From JBJHDF01 sp050486405 (lineage in GTDB: Bacteria; Pseudomonadota; Gammaproteobacteria; Pseudomonadales; Cellvibrionaceae): 64,000 bases of DNA. The stretch is from contig JBJHDF010000010.1 of assembly GCA_050486405.1 (NCBI GenBank), forward strand, positions 62,001-126,000. The letters run 5' to 3'. Positions within the stretch are counted from its first letter, which is position 1. The number at the start of each line of letters is the position of its first letter. The notes under the pieces are model-generated. The model did no database searches. It saw only the letters and a list, made by a program, of their open reading frames with translations, and was not told where the DNA came from. Positions 1 through 8,488 of this stretch are shown one piece after another. A program made the position numbers and the translations under genes.

Positions 1-784
1 CTATGTCACACTCAAGATCCACCTGGGCATCCAGTACGTCTTCGCGTAGCGCCTTGACCCAGCGTTCGTCCTGATCGTCAGTGTCGCTCTGCAAGCCGGC
101 ATCCAGCACCTCCCGGATCGGTTCAATCATGGAGTACGGCATGGTGATGTGTATCTCACCGCCGCCACCATCCAGTTCTATATGAAAAGTGCTGACAACC
201 ACCACTTCACTGGGGCTGACAATATTGGCAAGCGATGGATTGACTTCGGAGTTCATGTACTCGAAGTTTATGGGCATTACGGCCTTCCAGGCCTCACCGA
301 GATCAATGAACAGCTGGTTGAGCACCATCTGTACTACGCGCAACTCGGTGGGCGTGAACTCCCTACCCTCGATTTTGGCGTGCCGCCCGTCACCACCAAA
401 GAAGTTGTCCACCAACTTGAATACCAGCCTGGCGTCCAGAATGACTAGCGCCGTGCCCCGCAGCGGGCGAAACTTGACCATATTGAGGCTGGTGGGAACG
501 TAAAGTGTGTGCATGTATTCGCCGAACTTCTGAATTTGTATCCCACCGACAGATACGTCCGCTGTACGGCGCAGCATGTTGAACAGACTGATACGGGTGT
601 AGCGGGCGAAGCGTTCGTTGATCATCTCCAGCGTGGGCATACGCCCGCGCACTATCCGGTCCTGGCTGGTCAAGTCATAAGGGCGCACCGCACCGGGGTC
701 GTCATCCCCGTCGGTATCTATCTGACCATCGTCGACACCGTGCAGGAGTGCATCGATTTCGTCTTGTGAGAGTAAGTCTTGCAC
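1..784 (-). CDS. fliM: Flagellar motor switch protein FliM (3' end cut by window edge)
   Basis: FliM is the middle component of the C-ring switch; it binds CheY-P through its N-terminus and stacks on FliG and FliN. The first 261 codons are visible of about 320-340 usual for the family. The N-terminus has the conserved CheY-P binding segment (LLSQDEIDALL, residues 3-13), and the middle domain includes the typical GGxGR-like segment (FFGGDGRHAKIEGREFTP). I place the start at a GTG whose complement is at 782-784, because it has a GGAG Shine-Dalgarno nine bases upstream and gives the canonical N-terminus. No ATG start is available. The gene begins 25 bases after fliL and is probably cotranscribed with it. 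Confidence 0.95.
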   Translation of the reverse strand, partial: MQDLLSQDEIDALLHGVDDGQIDTDGDDDPGAVRPYDLTSQDRIVRGRMPTLEMINERFARYTRISLFNMLRRTADVSVGGIQIQKFGEYMHTLYVPTSLNMVKFRPLRGTALVILDARLVFKLVDNFFGGDGRHAKIEGREFTPTELRVVQMVLNQLFIDLGEAWKAVMPINFEYMNSEVNPSLANIVSPSEVVVVSTFHIELDGGGGEIHITMPYSMIEPIREVLDAGLQSDTDDQDERWVKALREDVLDAQVDLECDI

Positions 785-809
785 TGCTCGTAACTCCAAT
801 GATCCAGGT

Positions 810-1370
810 TTACTGCATGACGAAGCTGGTAAACAACACTTGCTCGATACCCACCCGACCCGCTTCCTGCTCAAGCACCGCCTGCACCGCCATCAGTGCC
901 TGCTGGCGCAATAACTCCTTTCCTTCGGGTGTTTGCAAATCTTCGTATATCTGCCCGGCAAACAGCATTACCAGACTGTTGCGTATAGCAGGCATATGTA
1001 GCTCAATCTCCGGTACCAGGCGACTGTCGCGAAACATCAGGGTGACCTCAACCTGCAGAAACCGCTGCCGACCCCGCACGTCGAAGTTGGCAACAAAAGC
1101 CGGCTGCAGGGCGTAGTAGAGCGCCGTCTGTTCCGCCGGCGCCACCGGCCTGGGTCGGTCTGCCTTCTCACTGTCATCCCTGTTCAGCAACAGCAGAGCA
1201 GCAGTGGCAACGATGGACAGAAGCACGAAGAGCCCTGCCAGCGCCCCGAGCAGCGCCCACTTATTACCTGTCAGCCTGCCGATCAGATCCTTGAGCAGCC
1301 CCGCGCTGGCTGGCGCGGACTCCTCACGTTCTTCCTCGTCGTCCCTGGCTTTGTCATCTTCTTTGGCCAT
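810..1370 (-). CDS. fliL: Flagellar basal-body associated protein FliL
   Basis: FliL is a single-pass inner-membrane protein around the stators that supports motor torque. The 186-residue product has a charged cytoplasmic N-terminus (acidic and basic residues 2-18), one transmembrane helix at about residues 37-62, and a periplasmic domain ending in the family-typical VLFTSFVMQ. Length fits the family. It is the first gene of a fliL-fliM unit with its own sigma-54 promoter 38 bases upstream, after a terminator that closes fliK. Confidence 0.95.
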   Translation of the reverse strand: MAKEDDKARDDEEEREESAPASAGLLKDLIGRLTGNKWALLGALAGLFVLLSIVATAALLLLNRDDSEKADRPRPVAPAEQTALYYALQPAFVANFDVRGRQRFLQVEVTLMFRDSRLVPEIELHMPAIRNSLVMLFAGQIYEDLQTPEGKELLRQQALMAVQAVLEQEAGRVGIEQVLFTSFVMQ

Positions 1371-1407
1371 GTCAAAAGTCCGTCGCTTTCACGGTTAATG
1401 GGGAAAG

Positions 1408-1423
1408 AGCAATACCCGTGCCA
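1408..1423 (-). promoter_or_regulatory. Sigma-54 promoter of fliL-fliM
   Basis: Read on the minus strand the site is TGGCACGGGTATTGCT, which matches the -24/-12 consensus TGGCACG-N4-TTGCT with the exact GG-N10-GC spacing. It lies 38 bases before the fliL ATG and after the hairpin that follows fliK. Transcription would start about 12 bases beyond the -12 element. Confidence 0.88.
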
Positions 1424-1482
1424 GTACCCGCTACACCGGGGCACTTGGCGTACGGACCCGCTCTGTAGGAGTATGGCACAGG

Positions 1483-1520
1483 AAATACCGCCCACCTGAG
1501 GTCAGCAGTCAGGCGGGCGG
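1483..1520 (-). terminator. Terminator-like hairpin after fliK
   Basis: Just downstream of the fliK stop the minus strand has a 12-base-pair stem (arms 1509-1520 and 1488-1499, one G-U pair, 9-base loop) followed by TATTT. The tail is short, so efficiency may be partial, but its position between fliK and the fliL promoter is what a terminator would need. Confidence 0.6.
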
Positions 1521-1543
1521 CGAGTGAAAGGCGGTTGCGCGGC

Positions 1544-3034
1544 TCAGGCGTACTGGTCGATCAAACCGGTGGTGGTTACCGCTCCAGCGACGGCGCCTTC
1601 TTCTTCCGGGTCAGCAGCGGCACCCCGCCCCCGAGCACCGTGCTCTCCGTCGCGCTGGAACTCCCTGGCGAGGGACTGATCCGAAATGTCCACATTGACC
1701 AGATCCAGCCCCTGGTCCGCAAATATCTCTCGCAGACGCTGAGCGTTCTGGTCCAGCGCCTCCCGCACAGCGGCCTGATTACTGGTAAAGGTGACGCTGA
1801 TCTGCTCATTCTGCACAGCTACTCGGACCTGCAGTGGCCCCAGGTCCGGAGGGTCCAGGCGCAACTGAGCGACGGACAGCTGTTGATTGGCCAGCCAGAG
1901 AATACGATTGCCCAATGCCCCCCCCCAGTCCTGGGAACCCACCGGCACGGCAACGGCGGGCTGCGGCACGAAGGTGCGCAAAGTCGGCGCCAGTGGTTCC
2001 AGTGACCGGGCAACCGACTCAACGGCACCGGCCAGTCGCTGACTGTTGGCGTCTGGCAGCGGCAGCTCTGGCGGTACGCCAAAGCTGCTGGCGCGACCAC
2101 CCTGGCCCACACCGAGGCGCGCAGCAACAAGGTCCGCCGGTGGGCCCGGCGGGATCTCACCACGGGCCACCTCAGGCGACATCCGCAGGGCTGTTTCGCC
2201 TTCCCGGATCGACCCCGGTGGCAAGGGCTCAGTCACGCCCCGGGGTGCAACTCCTGCGAAATCTCCCTCCCGGGGGGCTACCGCTGGAGGGGGCGAGGCC
2301 CCCGCCTCGGTCGTCATGGCTATCCTCGCCTTTGGGGTGACAACGTCGGTCGGCTCCTCTGCCTCTTCAGTGTCACCCTCCGGTATAAGTCGCTCTGTCT
2401 GCTCCGCCTGCGGCGCATTCGGTGCTAACTGAGGCTCAGCGATGCCTCGGTGACGCTCCCGCCGCTCGGGAGTTTCAGCCGCGCCAGGTATCGCAGTGCT
2501 CTCCTCTTGCCGAGTCCCCACTGTTGTCTCAGGTATGGACTCCGTCACGACGCTTTCCACCTGCGGCGATGTTTCCTCTTCCCTGCCAACGACTCGGGGT
2601 TGAGACTCAGCGACGTCTTCCTCATCATCGTCGGCTGTCAGCACATAGCCAATGCCACCGTTGTCACGCTTTTCGTCGGCCAAATCCAGCGCCGCCAGGC
2701 GTGTTTGTGAGCCGGGCTCCTGTGGGATTCGAATGGTGTCACCGGTCTGCTTTTCCTGTGGTGTACCCGACACAGCCAGTTCGGTGCCATTTTGCCCCTC
2801 CCCTGTATCTCGCCGCCTCTCTCCCCGATCGTCGAGCACGGACGGCTGACCCGAAGGCGGATGATCGCTGCGAACGGATGATCTGGGGAGGCCACCCAGC
2901 GTGTCCCGGAAGCTATCGGGCGCCTCGGTGGAGGAACCACCCCAAAGGTCGCCTTCGGCGCCTCTTGCCCCTTCCGCAGCAAGGGGAGAGCGGGCGGCCG
3001 GCAAGGGGCTAATATTGAGCAGGCTGGCTTTCAT
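1544..3034 (-). CDS. fliK: Flagellar hook-length control protein FliK
   Basis: FliK is the secreted molecular ruler that measures the hook and switches export specificity through FlhB. The 496-residue product has a long low-complexity N-terminal and middle part rich in E, G, P, T and R, and the conserved Flg_hook C-terminal domain at roughly residues 370-470 (for example LRLDPPDLGPLQVRV, then QAAVREALDQNAQRLREIF). It starts at an ATG with a GGAG site 8 bases upstream. A sigma-54 promoter and two hairpins occupy its leader, and a hairpin follows its stop, so it looks like its own transcription unit between hptB and fliL. Confidence 0.92.
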   Translation of the reverse strand: MKASLLNISPLPAARSPLAAEGARGAEGDLWGGSSTEAPDSFRDTLGGLPRSSVRSDHPPSGQPSVLDDRGERRRDTGEGQNGTELAVSGTPQEKQTGDTIRIPQEPGSQTRLAALDLADEKRDNGGIGYVLTADDDEEDVAESQPRVVGREEETSPQVESVVTESIPETTVGTRQEESTAIPGAAETPERRERHRGIAEPQLAPNAPQAEQTERLIPEGDTEEAEEPTDVVTPKARIAMTTEAGASPPPAVAPREGDFAGVAPRGVTEPLPPGSIREGETALRMSPEVARGEIPPGPPADLVAARLGVGQGGRASSFGVPPELPLPDANSQRLAGAVESVARSLEPLAPTLRTFVPQPAVAVPVGSQDWGGALGNRILWLANQQLSVAQLRLDPPDLGPLQVRVAVQNEQISVTFTSNQAAVREALDQNAQRLREIFADQGLDLVNVDISDQSLAREFQRDGEHGARGRGAAADPEEEGAVAGAVTTTGLIDQYA

Positions 3035-3066
3035 GGTCGGGACTCCGTTGTGGTCTGGCGTGGGCT

Positions 3067-3108
3067 GGAATTGCCACTACCGGCAATTCCTTGCCGCCAA
3101 ACCGGCAA
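3067..3108 (-). repeat. Two tandem dyads in the fliK leader
   Basis: Between the fliK sigma-54 promoter and its ATG there are two adjacent inverted repeats. The first has perfect 9-base arms (GGAATTGCC 3067-3075, GGCAATTCC 3082-3090, 6-base loop). The second has 6-base arms (TTGCCG 3091-3096, CGGCAA 3103-3108). Both share the TTGCC...GGCAA core. They could fold in the mRNA leader or bind a dimeric regulator. Neither is followed by a T run. Confidence 0.6.
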
Positions 3109-3144
3109 AACGATGGTATTTACCTGGGTTTCTGGGGAGTACAG

Positions 3145-3160
3145 TGCAAAGCCGGTGCCA
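3145..3160 (-). promoter_or_regulatory. Sigma-54 promoter of fliK
   Basis: The minus strand reads TGGCACCGGCTTTGCA, a full match to the sigma-54 -24/-12 pattern with GG-N10-GC spacing. It sits 110 bases before the fliK ATG and 16 bases past the end of hptB. Confidence 0.87.
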
Positions 3161-3176
3161 ACAAAGACGGCGCGGG

Positions 3177-3542
3177 TCAGGACGTGAGGTGACTTTGCAA
3201 TTGGGAAGAAACGCTGCTGAACTCCTGCTCTACCTGAGTCAGCAGCTCATGCAGGGCGTCCAGCCGGCCTTCGCGAGCGGAGCGCTCGATATCACGGCAC
3301 AACGCGGAGAGGCGCTGGGCACCGATATTACTGCTGCTGCCCTTGAAACTGTGGGCAGCGCGACGGGCGCCATCAGAGTCGCCCTGAGCCAAAGCGCCGG
3401 CAATGTCCTGCAGATGTGCAGCGGAATCCCGGATGAAAGTTTCAATCAGACGGGGAAAGTCCGCCTCCATAACGTCGCGCAACATCTGCAAGGTTTCCGG
3501 GTCCAGTTGCAATTCATCGTTCATAGCGCAATCCGTTATCAT
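3177..3542 (-). CDS. hptB: HptB-like histidine phosphotransfer protein
   Basis: This is a stand-alone Hpt domain of 121 residues that relays phosphate between hybrid kinases and response regulators. The phospho-accepting histidine is His64 in AHSFKGSSSNIG. Its neighbour hsbR encodes the expected partner, as in Pseudomonas where HptB phosphorylates HsbR. I kept the first ATG because a GAGG lies 5 bases upstream; a second ATG at codon 7 (MNDEL) is possible. It follows hsbR by 46 bases and is likely cotranscribed with it. Confidence 0.85.
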   Translation of the reverse strand: MITDCAMNDELQLDPETLQMLRDVMEADFPRLIETFIRDSAAHLQDIAGALAQGDSDGARRAAHSFKGSSSNIGAQRLSALCRDIERSAREGRLDALHELLTQVEQEFSSVSSQLQSHLTS

Positions 3543-3588
3543 TGGTGCCTCAGGAATATATCAGTAAACCCTTCGCGCTGACCAGTCA

Positions 3589-5289
3589 TCAATCGTCGTG
3601 ACCCCAGTTGAAGATGGCTTCAACGGCGTTGCCGCCGTTAAGGTAGCGCACAGTTTCGCATAACTGTTCAACCAACGTCAGGCCGCGACCGCCATAACTG
3701 GCCTCGCGGTTCTGTGTTCGATCAAACCCCTCACCGCTGTCCTCCACCAGTATGGTAAGCTGGCCGCCATCGACGTGTGTACTGTGATTCAGGTGAATGC
3801 GCACGTAGCCATCCTGGACGTCCGCCAGCCGCTGGGAGCGCAGCCGGTAATACTCATCAAACCCTTGCGGAGTGGATTTGAGTACGGAATCCAAACCGAG
3901 CACACCGTGCTCCAGGGCGTTGCTGTACAACTCGGACAGTACCGTAAACAGAGTTCCACCATGGCTGCGCAGACCCGGCACCTCCATCAACACCTTCAGC
4001 AGCAGTGGCATGGGATCATAGACTCTGAGGCTGGCTGACTTGACTTCAAAGCTCATGGTCCACTCGGGCAGACTGACACCGCTGTCATCTGCGTCGTGGT
4101 AATTCGCCGCCACCGCCTCCGGGGCTACCATTTGTATTTCGATCAACGACAGATCATCATCGCGGGACTCCCGACCAACAAAGGAATGTACCGCAGCCAA
4201 TATGTCGTCGAACAACCCATCCGCCGCTGCGGCACACTCAAAAATCTGGTGCAGGCGCCGCTCGCCGAACATGTTGCCCTCGGCATCACGCGCTTCGTGA
4301 ATACCATCCGACCACATGAAAAAGCGATCGCCCAGCTCCAAATCGAAGTATTCACAATTGTCCTTGAATTCGCGATTGCTCAGCACACCCAGCGGAAGAT
4401 GTGTGGACACCACAGGCTCGCAGTGGCCGCTGGCGGCGCGATAGATCAAACAGTCGGGCAGACCGCCGTTCCAGACCTTGACCCGGCGCTTGCGGAAGTT
4501 CATATCAATCATGGTGGCACAGCAAAATATTCCCACGGGCAGTATGGCCTTCAGCTTGCCATTGATCTCGCGCAGGATATCGGTCATGGAAAAGCCTTTG
4601 TGCACCATGCCGTAAAAGGTGGACGCCAATGGCATGGCACCAATGGCCGCCGGCAACCCGTGGCCGGTAAAGTCTCCCAGCAGTACCATCATACTGCCCG
4701 AGGGCCGCAAGCCGGCCACCACCACATCGCCATTGAACACGGCCAGCGAGGACAAGAAATACTTGACATTGCTGGCGTCCAGGCAGCCGCTGTGGGCTAT
4801 GTTGTCGAATACCTGCTTGGCAACAGCCTGCTCCTGGAGAATGGTTGCATTGTGTTGAGCGATCTGATTGCGCTGGCGCAATATAGTGGAGTTCATCTCG
4901 CGCATGCGATTGAACGACTTGATCTTGGCCTGCAGAATGGCTCTTTTGTAGGGTTTGGAGAGAAAATCGTCGCCACCGGCATCCAGGCATTGCACCAGGG
5001 ATGCGGAATCCGTCAGGGAAGTCAGAAAGATGATGGGTACCAGTTTCTCACCGGCCAGGGCCTTGATCTGCCGGGCCGCTCCAAAACCGTCCAGTTCGGG
5101 CATCAGCGCATCCAGCAACACTATATCGGGATCCTCACGGCTGTAGGCCGCCACAGCTTCCATGCCATTTTGCACCGCGATTACCCTGTGCCCCTCCTGG
5201 CGCAACATGGCCTCAAGGATAGACCTGTCCGTGTCCGTATCATCGGCCACCAGTATGGTCAAGGTGTGAGCAGTGTGCATTGCGACCAT
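3589..5289 (-). CDS. hsbR: HsbR-like response regulator with PP2C phosphatase and anti-sigma kinase domains
   Basis: The 566-residue protein has three parts. A receiver domain (about 10-125) carries phospho-acceptor Asp60 in DIVLLDALMP. A SpoIIE/PP2C-type phosphatase (about 190-390) has the metal-binding segments LLGDFTGHG, WSDGIHEA and ESRDDDLSL. A C-terminal HATPase_c serine-kinase domain (about 425-560) has SNALEHG and VEDSGEGF. Known Pseudomonas HsbR switches between dephosphorylating and phosphorylating HsbA depending on its receiver state. That role is inferred here from domains and from the hsbA and hptB neighbours. The start could be this ATG or the one three codons later (MHTAHTL); neither has a strong ribosome site. 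Confidence 0.88.
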   Translation of the reverse strand: MVAMHTAHTLTILVADDTDTDRSILEAMLRQEGHRVIAVQNGMEAVAAYSREDPDIVLLDALMPELDGFGAARQIKALAGEKLVPIIFLTSLTDSASLVQCLDAGGDDFLSKPYKRAILQAKIKSFNRMREMNSTILRQRNQIAQHNATILQEQAVAKQVFDNIAHSGCLDASNVKYFLSSLAVFNGDVVVAGLRPSGSMMVLLGDFTGHGLPAAIGAMPLASTFYGMVHKGFSMTDILREINGKLKAILPVGIFCCATMIDMNFRKRRVKVWNGGLPDCLIYRAASGHCEPVVSTHLPLGVLSNREFKDNCEYFDLELGDRFFMWSDGIHEARDAEGNMFGERRLHQIFECAAAADGLFDDILAAVHSFVGRESRDDDLSLIEIQMVAPEAVAANYHDADDSGVSLPEWTMSFEVKSASLRVYDPMPLLLKVLMEVPGLRSHGGTLFTVLSELYSNALEHGVLGLDSVLKSTPQGFDEYYRLRSQRLADVQDGYVRIHLNHSTHVDGGQLTILVEDSGEGFDRTQNREASYGGRGLTLVEQLCETVRYLNGGNAVEAIFNWGHDD

Positions 5290-5310
5290 CCCGTGAGCGC
5301 TGGCGGTGCC

Positions 5311-5616
5311 TCAATGAATGGAGAACAGTTGTTCGAAATTGGAAATGGTAAGAATCTTTCTGACGTCAGGGCTGCAATTCACTATTTCAATCCGGGCCTG
5401 CTCACCCCCGGCGTGATCCCGCAACAGCAGCAACATACCCAGCGCGGAGCTGTCCAGATAGGTGGCGTCCTGCATATCGACGCGGTAGCGCGCAGGCGGC
5501 TCCTTGAGCTGCTCGTAGGCGGCACGAAACTCCTGATGGGAACTGAAATCGAAACGGCCCTCAACAACGAGAGTCAGCTCCTTGCCGTCCGGGGACAGTG
5601 ATGCGGTTATTGCCAT
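5311..5616 (-). CDS. hsbA: HsbA-like STAS anti-anti-sigma factor
   Basis: This is a single STAS domain of 101 residues. The conserved phosphorylatable motif is at YLDSSALGM, with Ser56 at the usual position. In Pseudomonas, HsbA binds the anti-sigma factor FlgM when unphosphorylated and so frees FliA, and it affects c-di-GMP when phosphorylated; that is established for the homologue and inferred here. A GAGGT lies 5 bases before the ATG. The gene ends 21 bases before hsbR. The 172 bases separating it from fliJ contain no sigma-54 match and only an imperfect hairpin. Confidence 0.87.
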   Translation of the reverse strand: MAITASLSPDGKELTLVVEGRFDFSSHQEFRAAYEQLKEPPARYRVDMQDATYLDSSALGMLLLLRDHAGGEQARIEIVNCSPDVRKILTISNFEQLFSIH

Positions 5617-5788
5617 CGGTTACCTCGCCATTATCTTAGGGAAAACTCGCGCCCAACCAGCACAAGCCTCTACTACCTGAGGGTTCCTGTACCAATTACA
5701 ATATAACTCATAGACCGCCTTAGGTGATATATGAATATGGTATAAGCCCCCAGTCACCACTACGGTATCACTTGGCAATGCCTCTGGC

Positions 5789-6232
5789 TCAGTGATTCTT
5801 GCCGTAACTCCTCCCGATCAACTCATCCATTTCCTTCTGTAGGCGTCGCTCCAAGGCGGCGTTCTCCTCTGTACGCAGCCGTTCCACCAAATCGGCGATT
5901 GAGCGGCGCTTATGATGTTTCATGTGCCAAATGGTGCGTACCTTATCCACTTGCTCACTCACCTGCCCGATTCTACCTCGCTGCTGTTCCCGCGCCTGTA
6001 TCAATCGCTGGGTAAAACCGGTAAAGGTGGCCAGTTCCTCACCCCGCAGCCCCCGGGTGCGGCTGTTGAAATTCTCGCGATACTCCCGCAGGTAGTCTTC
6101 CAGTTGCTGCAGTTGTGCTTGCTCCTCAGCCAGCAGTCGCTGAACCTCTCCGAGCCGGGTTGCTGCCGCATCCTCCTCCCGCCGCGCCAGCGAGAGCACC
6201 ACCTCCATGCGCTTGGAGCGACTGGGAGGCAT
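5789..6232 (-). CDS. fliJ: Flagellar export chaperone/coupler FliJ
   Basis: FliJ is the coiled-coil rod that couples the FliI ATPase to the FlhA export gate. The 147-residue product is almost entirely charged helix with heptad-like spacing (residues 15-140) and has no membrane segment. The start ATG overlaps the fliI stop as TGATG, which indicates translational coupling. Length matches the family. Confidence 0.9.
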   Translation of the reverse strand: MPPSRSKRMEVVLSLARREEDAAATRLGEVQRLLAEEQAQLQQLEDYLREYRENFNSRTRGLRGEELATFTGFTQRLIQAREQQRGRIGQVSEQVDKVRTIWHMKHHKRRSIADLVERLRTEENAALERRLQKEMDELIGRSYGKNH

Positions 6233-7662
6233 CAGCCTCTAGCCTGCTGCTGCGCCGCAAGCGGGCTGCGCGGCTGAGCACTGCCTGGGCGCGCGGCGGC
6301 ACCGCCTTGGACATCACGGCCACCGCCCTCGGCCGGTTTCAAAAGCGAGCGCAGTGCCGCCAGGCTTTCATCCATCAGCACCGCTTGATTCAGTCCCTGC
6401 TGAATGAATTCCCGCATACGGGGAAAGCGCTCGATGGCAAAATCGGTTTCCGGGTCGGAGCCGGGCGCATAGGCACCAATGGTGATCAGATCGCGATTCT
6501 GCTCGTAGCGGGACAGCAACTGCTTGAACCGCTGCATCAATTTCAGATGCTCGTCGCTGACGATATTGGGCATGGCGCGACTGATGGACGTTTCCACCTC
6601 GATGGCGGGGTAGATACCCTCCTCCGCCAGGCGACGGGACAGGACTATATGACCGTCGAGAATGGCCCGGGCTGCGTCGGCGATAGGGTCCTGCAGATCG
6701 TCACCCTCGGTGAGCACGGTGTAAAAGGCGGTGATGGAGCCCTCGCCTTCAGCGGCGTTGCCGGCGCGCTCCACCAGTTGCGGAATCCGGGCAAACACCG
6801 AGGGCGGATAGCCCTTGGTGGCCGGCGGCTCGCCCACTGCCAGGGCGATTTCCCGCTGCGCCTGGGCAAAGCGTGTCAGGGAATCCATCAGCAGCAGCAC
6901 GTTGCGCCCCTTGTCGCGATAGTACTCGGCGACACGACTGGACAACTGCGCCGCCCGCAGACGCATCAGCGGTGCATCATCAGCGGGGGAAGCCACCACC
7001 ACCGCCCGGGCCAATCCTTCGCGCCCGAGAATCTGTTCGATAAACTCCTTTACCTCCCGCCCCCTTTCTCCCACCAGGCCCACCACCACCACATCGGCCG
7101 TGGTAAAACGGGTCATCATGCCCATCAGTACACTTTTACCGACGCCACTGCCGGCAAACAGTCCCAGGCGCTGGCCGCGACCCACAGTAATCAGGGAGTT
7201 GATGGCGCGCACACCCACATCCAGGGGCTCACTGATGGGATGCCGATTGAGCGGATTGATTTCCCGGGTGTTGAAGTCGATCAGGTCGTTGCCGCTCAGA
7301 GGACCGCGATTGTCCAGCGGCTGACCGAGACCGTTGATCACCCGTCCGAGCAGCCCCGGACCCACCCGGATGCCGCGCTGGGCCGACACGGGCACAACCC
7401 TGGCGCCGGGCTGCAACCCCTCGACCGACTTGATGGGCATCAGATAGGCGGTATCGCCGGCAAATCCCACCACTTCGGCTTCGATGCGCCGGCCGTCCTT
7501 GCCGATCACTTCGCATTGATGCCCCACCGAAACATTGATGCCCACCGCTTCCAGCGTCAGACCCACGGAGCGGGTAATCCGGCCCTCGACTCTCGGTTGT
7601 ACCACGAGCCCCGGTCGGGGCCGATAGCCGGCGAGCATTGCTGTTGGCGTCTGCTGCGACAC
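6232..7662 (-). CDS. fliI: Flagellum-specific ATP synthase FliI
   Basis: FliI is the hexameric ATPase of the flagellar type III export apparatus. The 476 residues contain an F1-beta-like core with Walker A GSGVGKS (about 170), the catalytic-loop region VVVVGLVGERGREV, and Walker B NVLLLMDSLTRFA. The start is GTG, with a GGGGA eight bases upstream inside the end of fliH, whose stop is 3 bases away. A Gly/Ala/Arg-rich C-terminal tail (about 450-476) extends beyond the conserved core. Confidence 0.96.
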   Translation of the reverse strand: MSQQTPTAMLAGYRPRPGLVVQPRVEGRITRSVGLTLEAVGINVSVGHQCEVIGKDGRRIEAEVVGFAGDTAYLMPIKSVEGLQPGARVVPVSAQRGIRVGPGLLGRVINGLGQPLDNRGPLSGNDLIDFNTREINPLNRHPISEPLDVGVRAINSLITVGRGQRLGLFAGSGVGKSVLMGMMTRFTTADVVVVGLVGERGREVKEFIEQILGREGLARAVVVASPADDAPLMRLRAAQLSSRVAEYYRDKGRNVLLLMDSLTRFAQAQREIALAVGEPPATKGYPPSVFARIPQLVERAGNAAEGEGSITAFYTVLTEGDDLQDPIADAARAILDGHIVLSRRLAEEGIYPAIEVETSISRAMPNIVSDEHLKLMQRFKQLLSRYEQNRDLITIGAYAPGSDPETDFAIERFPRMREFIQQGLNQAVLMDESLAALRSLLKPAEGGGRDVQGGAAARPGSAQPRSPLAAQQQARG

Positions 7663-7665
7663 GGG

Positions 7666-8484
7666 TCAGTCCCCGTCAGGCTCTTCAGAAATATCCGGCT
7701 CGTCATCTTCCGGATAAATCTCTTCATCCAGTAACTGTTTGTTGACGAACTGGTCCAGCAAGCCGGCCAGGCGATTCTCGACGGAAAAGTCCACCCGACT
7801 CAAATCGGATTCCACCTTGCAACCACCGGGCATCATGCTGTCGTCGGACAGTATCTGCCAGTGCAGTTGTCGCTCCTGGGCGTAGGTTTCCACCAGCGCC
7901 AGATCGTCTGGGTTCAGATAGAGTTTGATATGGTCTCTGCCCACCGGCAGCGCCTCGATGGCCTGTCGCACCAGTTGCAGAATATGACTGGAATCGCTCA
8001 TCAGCTCACGGGACACCACCGCGCGGGACAAGGTACAGACAATATCCAGCAGCATCTGCTCCAATTCGCTGTTGTGCGCCTCCAGCGGGTGCTGCAGGGC
8101 CTGCACCATACGGGCAAAGCGTTCCTGTTCAACGGACAGCTGCTGCCGCATTTCCATCAGGCCCTGCTGTTGCCCCGCCTCGTAACCTTCCGCCCTGCCC
8201 TGCTCGAATCCCTCGCGGCGTCCCTCGGCAAAACCGTCCTGCTCGGCCGCTGCCACCACGTCCTCCAGTTCGCGGGCGGTGACACCGCCACGGGACGCAA
8301 AGGCCACGCCAAGATCCTCCACTTTTTCCCGACTGCGCCGGACGTCGCTGGCGCGGCGCTGGCGCTCCTCGCGCTGGGCCGTGGGCACGGCGCCGGCGGG
8401 ATCCGCCAGCGGCGGAATCTGCCAGGCGCGAATTTCGGCGAGTTCCTCGGCGGTGATGCGATTGGGCAGTTTGCTGTCGGCCAT
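7666..8484 (-). CDS. fliH: Flagellar assembly protein FliH
   Basis: FliH is the dimeric stator-like regulator of FliI. The 272-residue protein has an extended N-terminal half with the typical glycine-repeat helix EGRREGFEQGRAEGYEAGQQ (residues about 91-110). A C-terminal domain (about 140-250) resembles V/F-ATPase E/delta subunits, and the tail is acidic. It sits 4 bases after fliG and 3 bases before fliI in the expected order. Confidence 0.92.
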   Translation of the reverse strand: MADSKLPNRITAEELAEIRAWQIPPLADPAGAVPTAQREERQRRASDVRRSREKVEDLGVAFASRGGVTARELEDVVAAAEQDGFAEGRREGFEQGRAEGYEAGQQQGLMEMRQQLSVEQERFARMVQALQHPLEAHNSELEQMLLDIVCTLSRAVVSRELMSDSSHILQLVRQAIEALPVGRDHIKLYLNPDDLALVETYAQERQLHWQILSDDSMMPGGCKVESDLSRVDFSVENRLAGLLDQFVNKQLLDEEIYPEDDEPDISEEPDGD

Positions 8485-8488
8485 GGCG

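Noticed and set aside
4096..5601. Plus-strand open frame of about 500 codons opposite hsbR/hsbA
   Set aside because: Antisense to two well-supported genes, with no motif or ribosome site.
5617..5788. Possible promoter or terminator in the fliJ-hsbA gap
   Set aside because: No GG-N10-GC match and only a weak imperfect hairpin; nothing firm to report.
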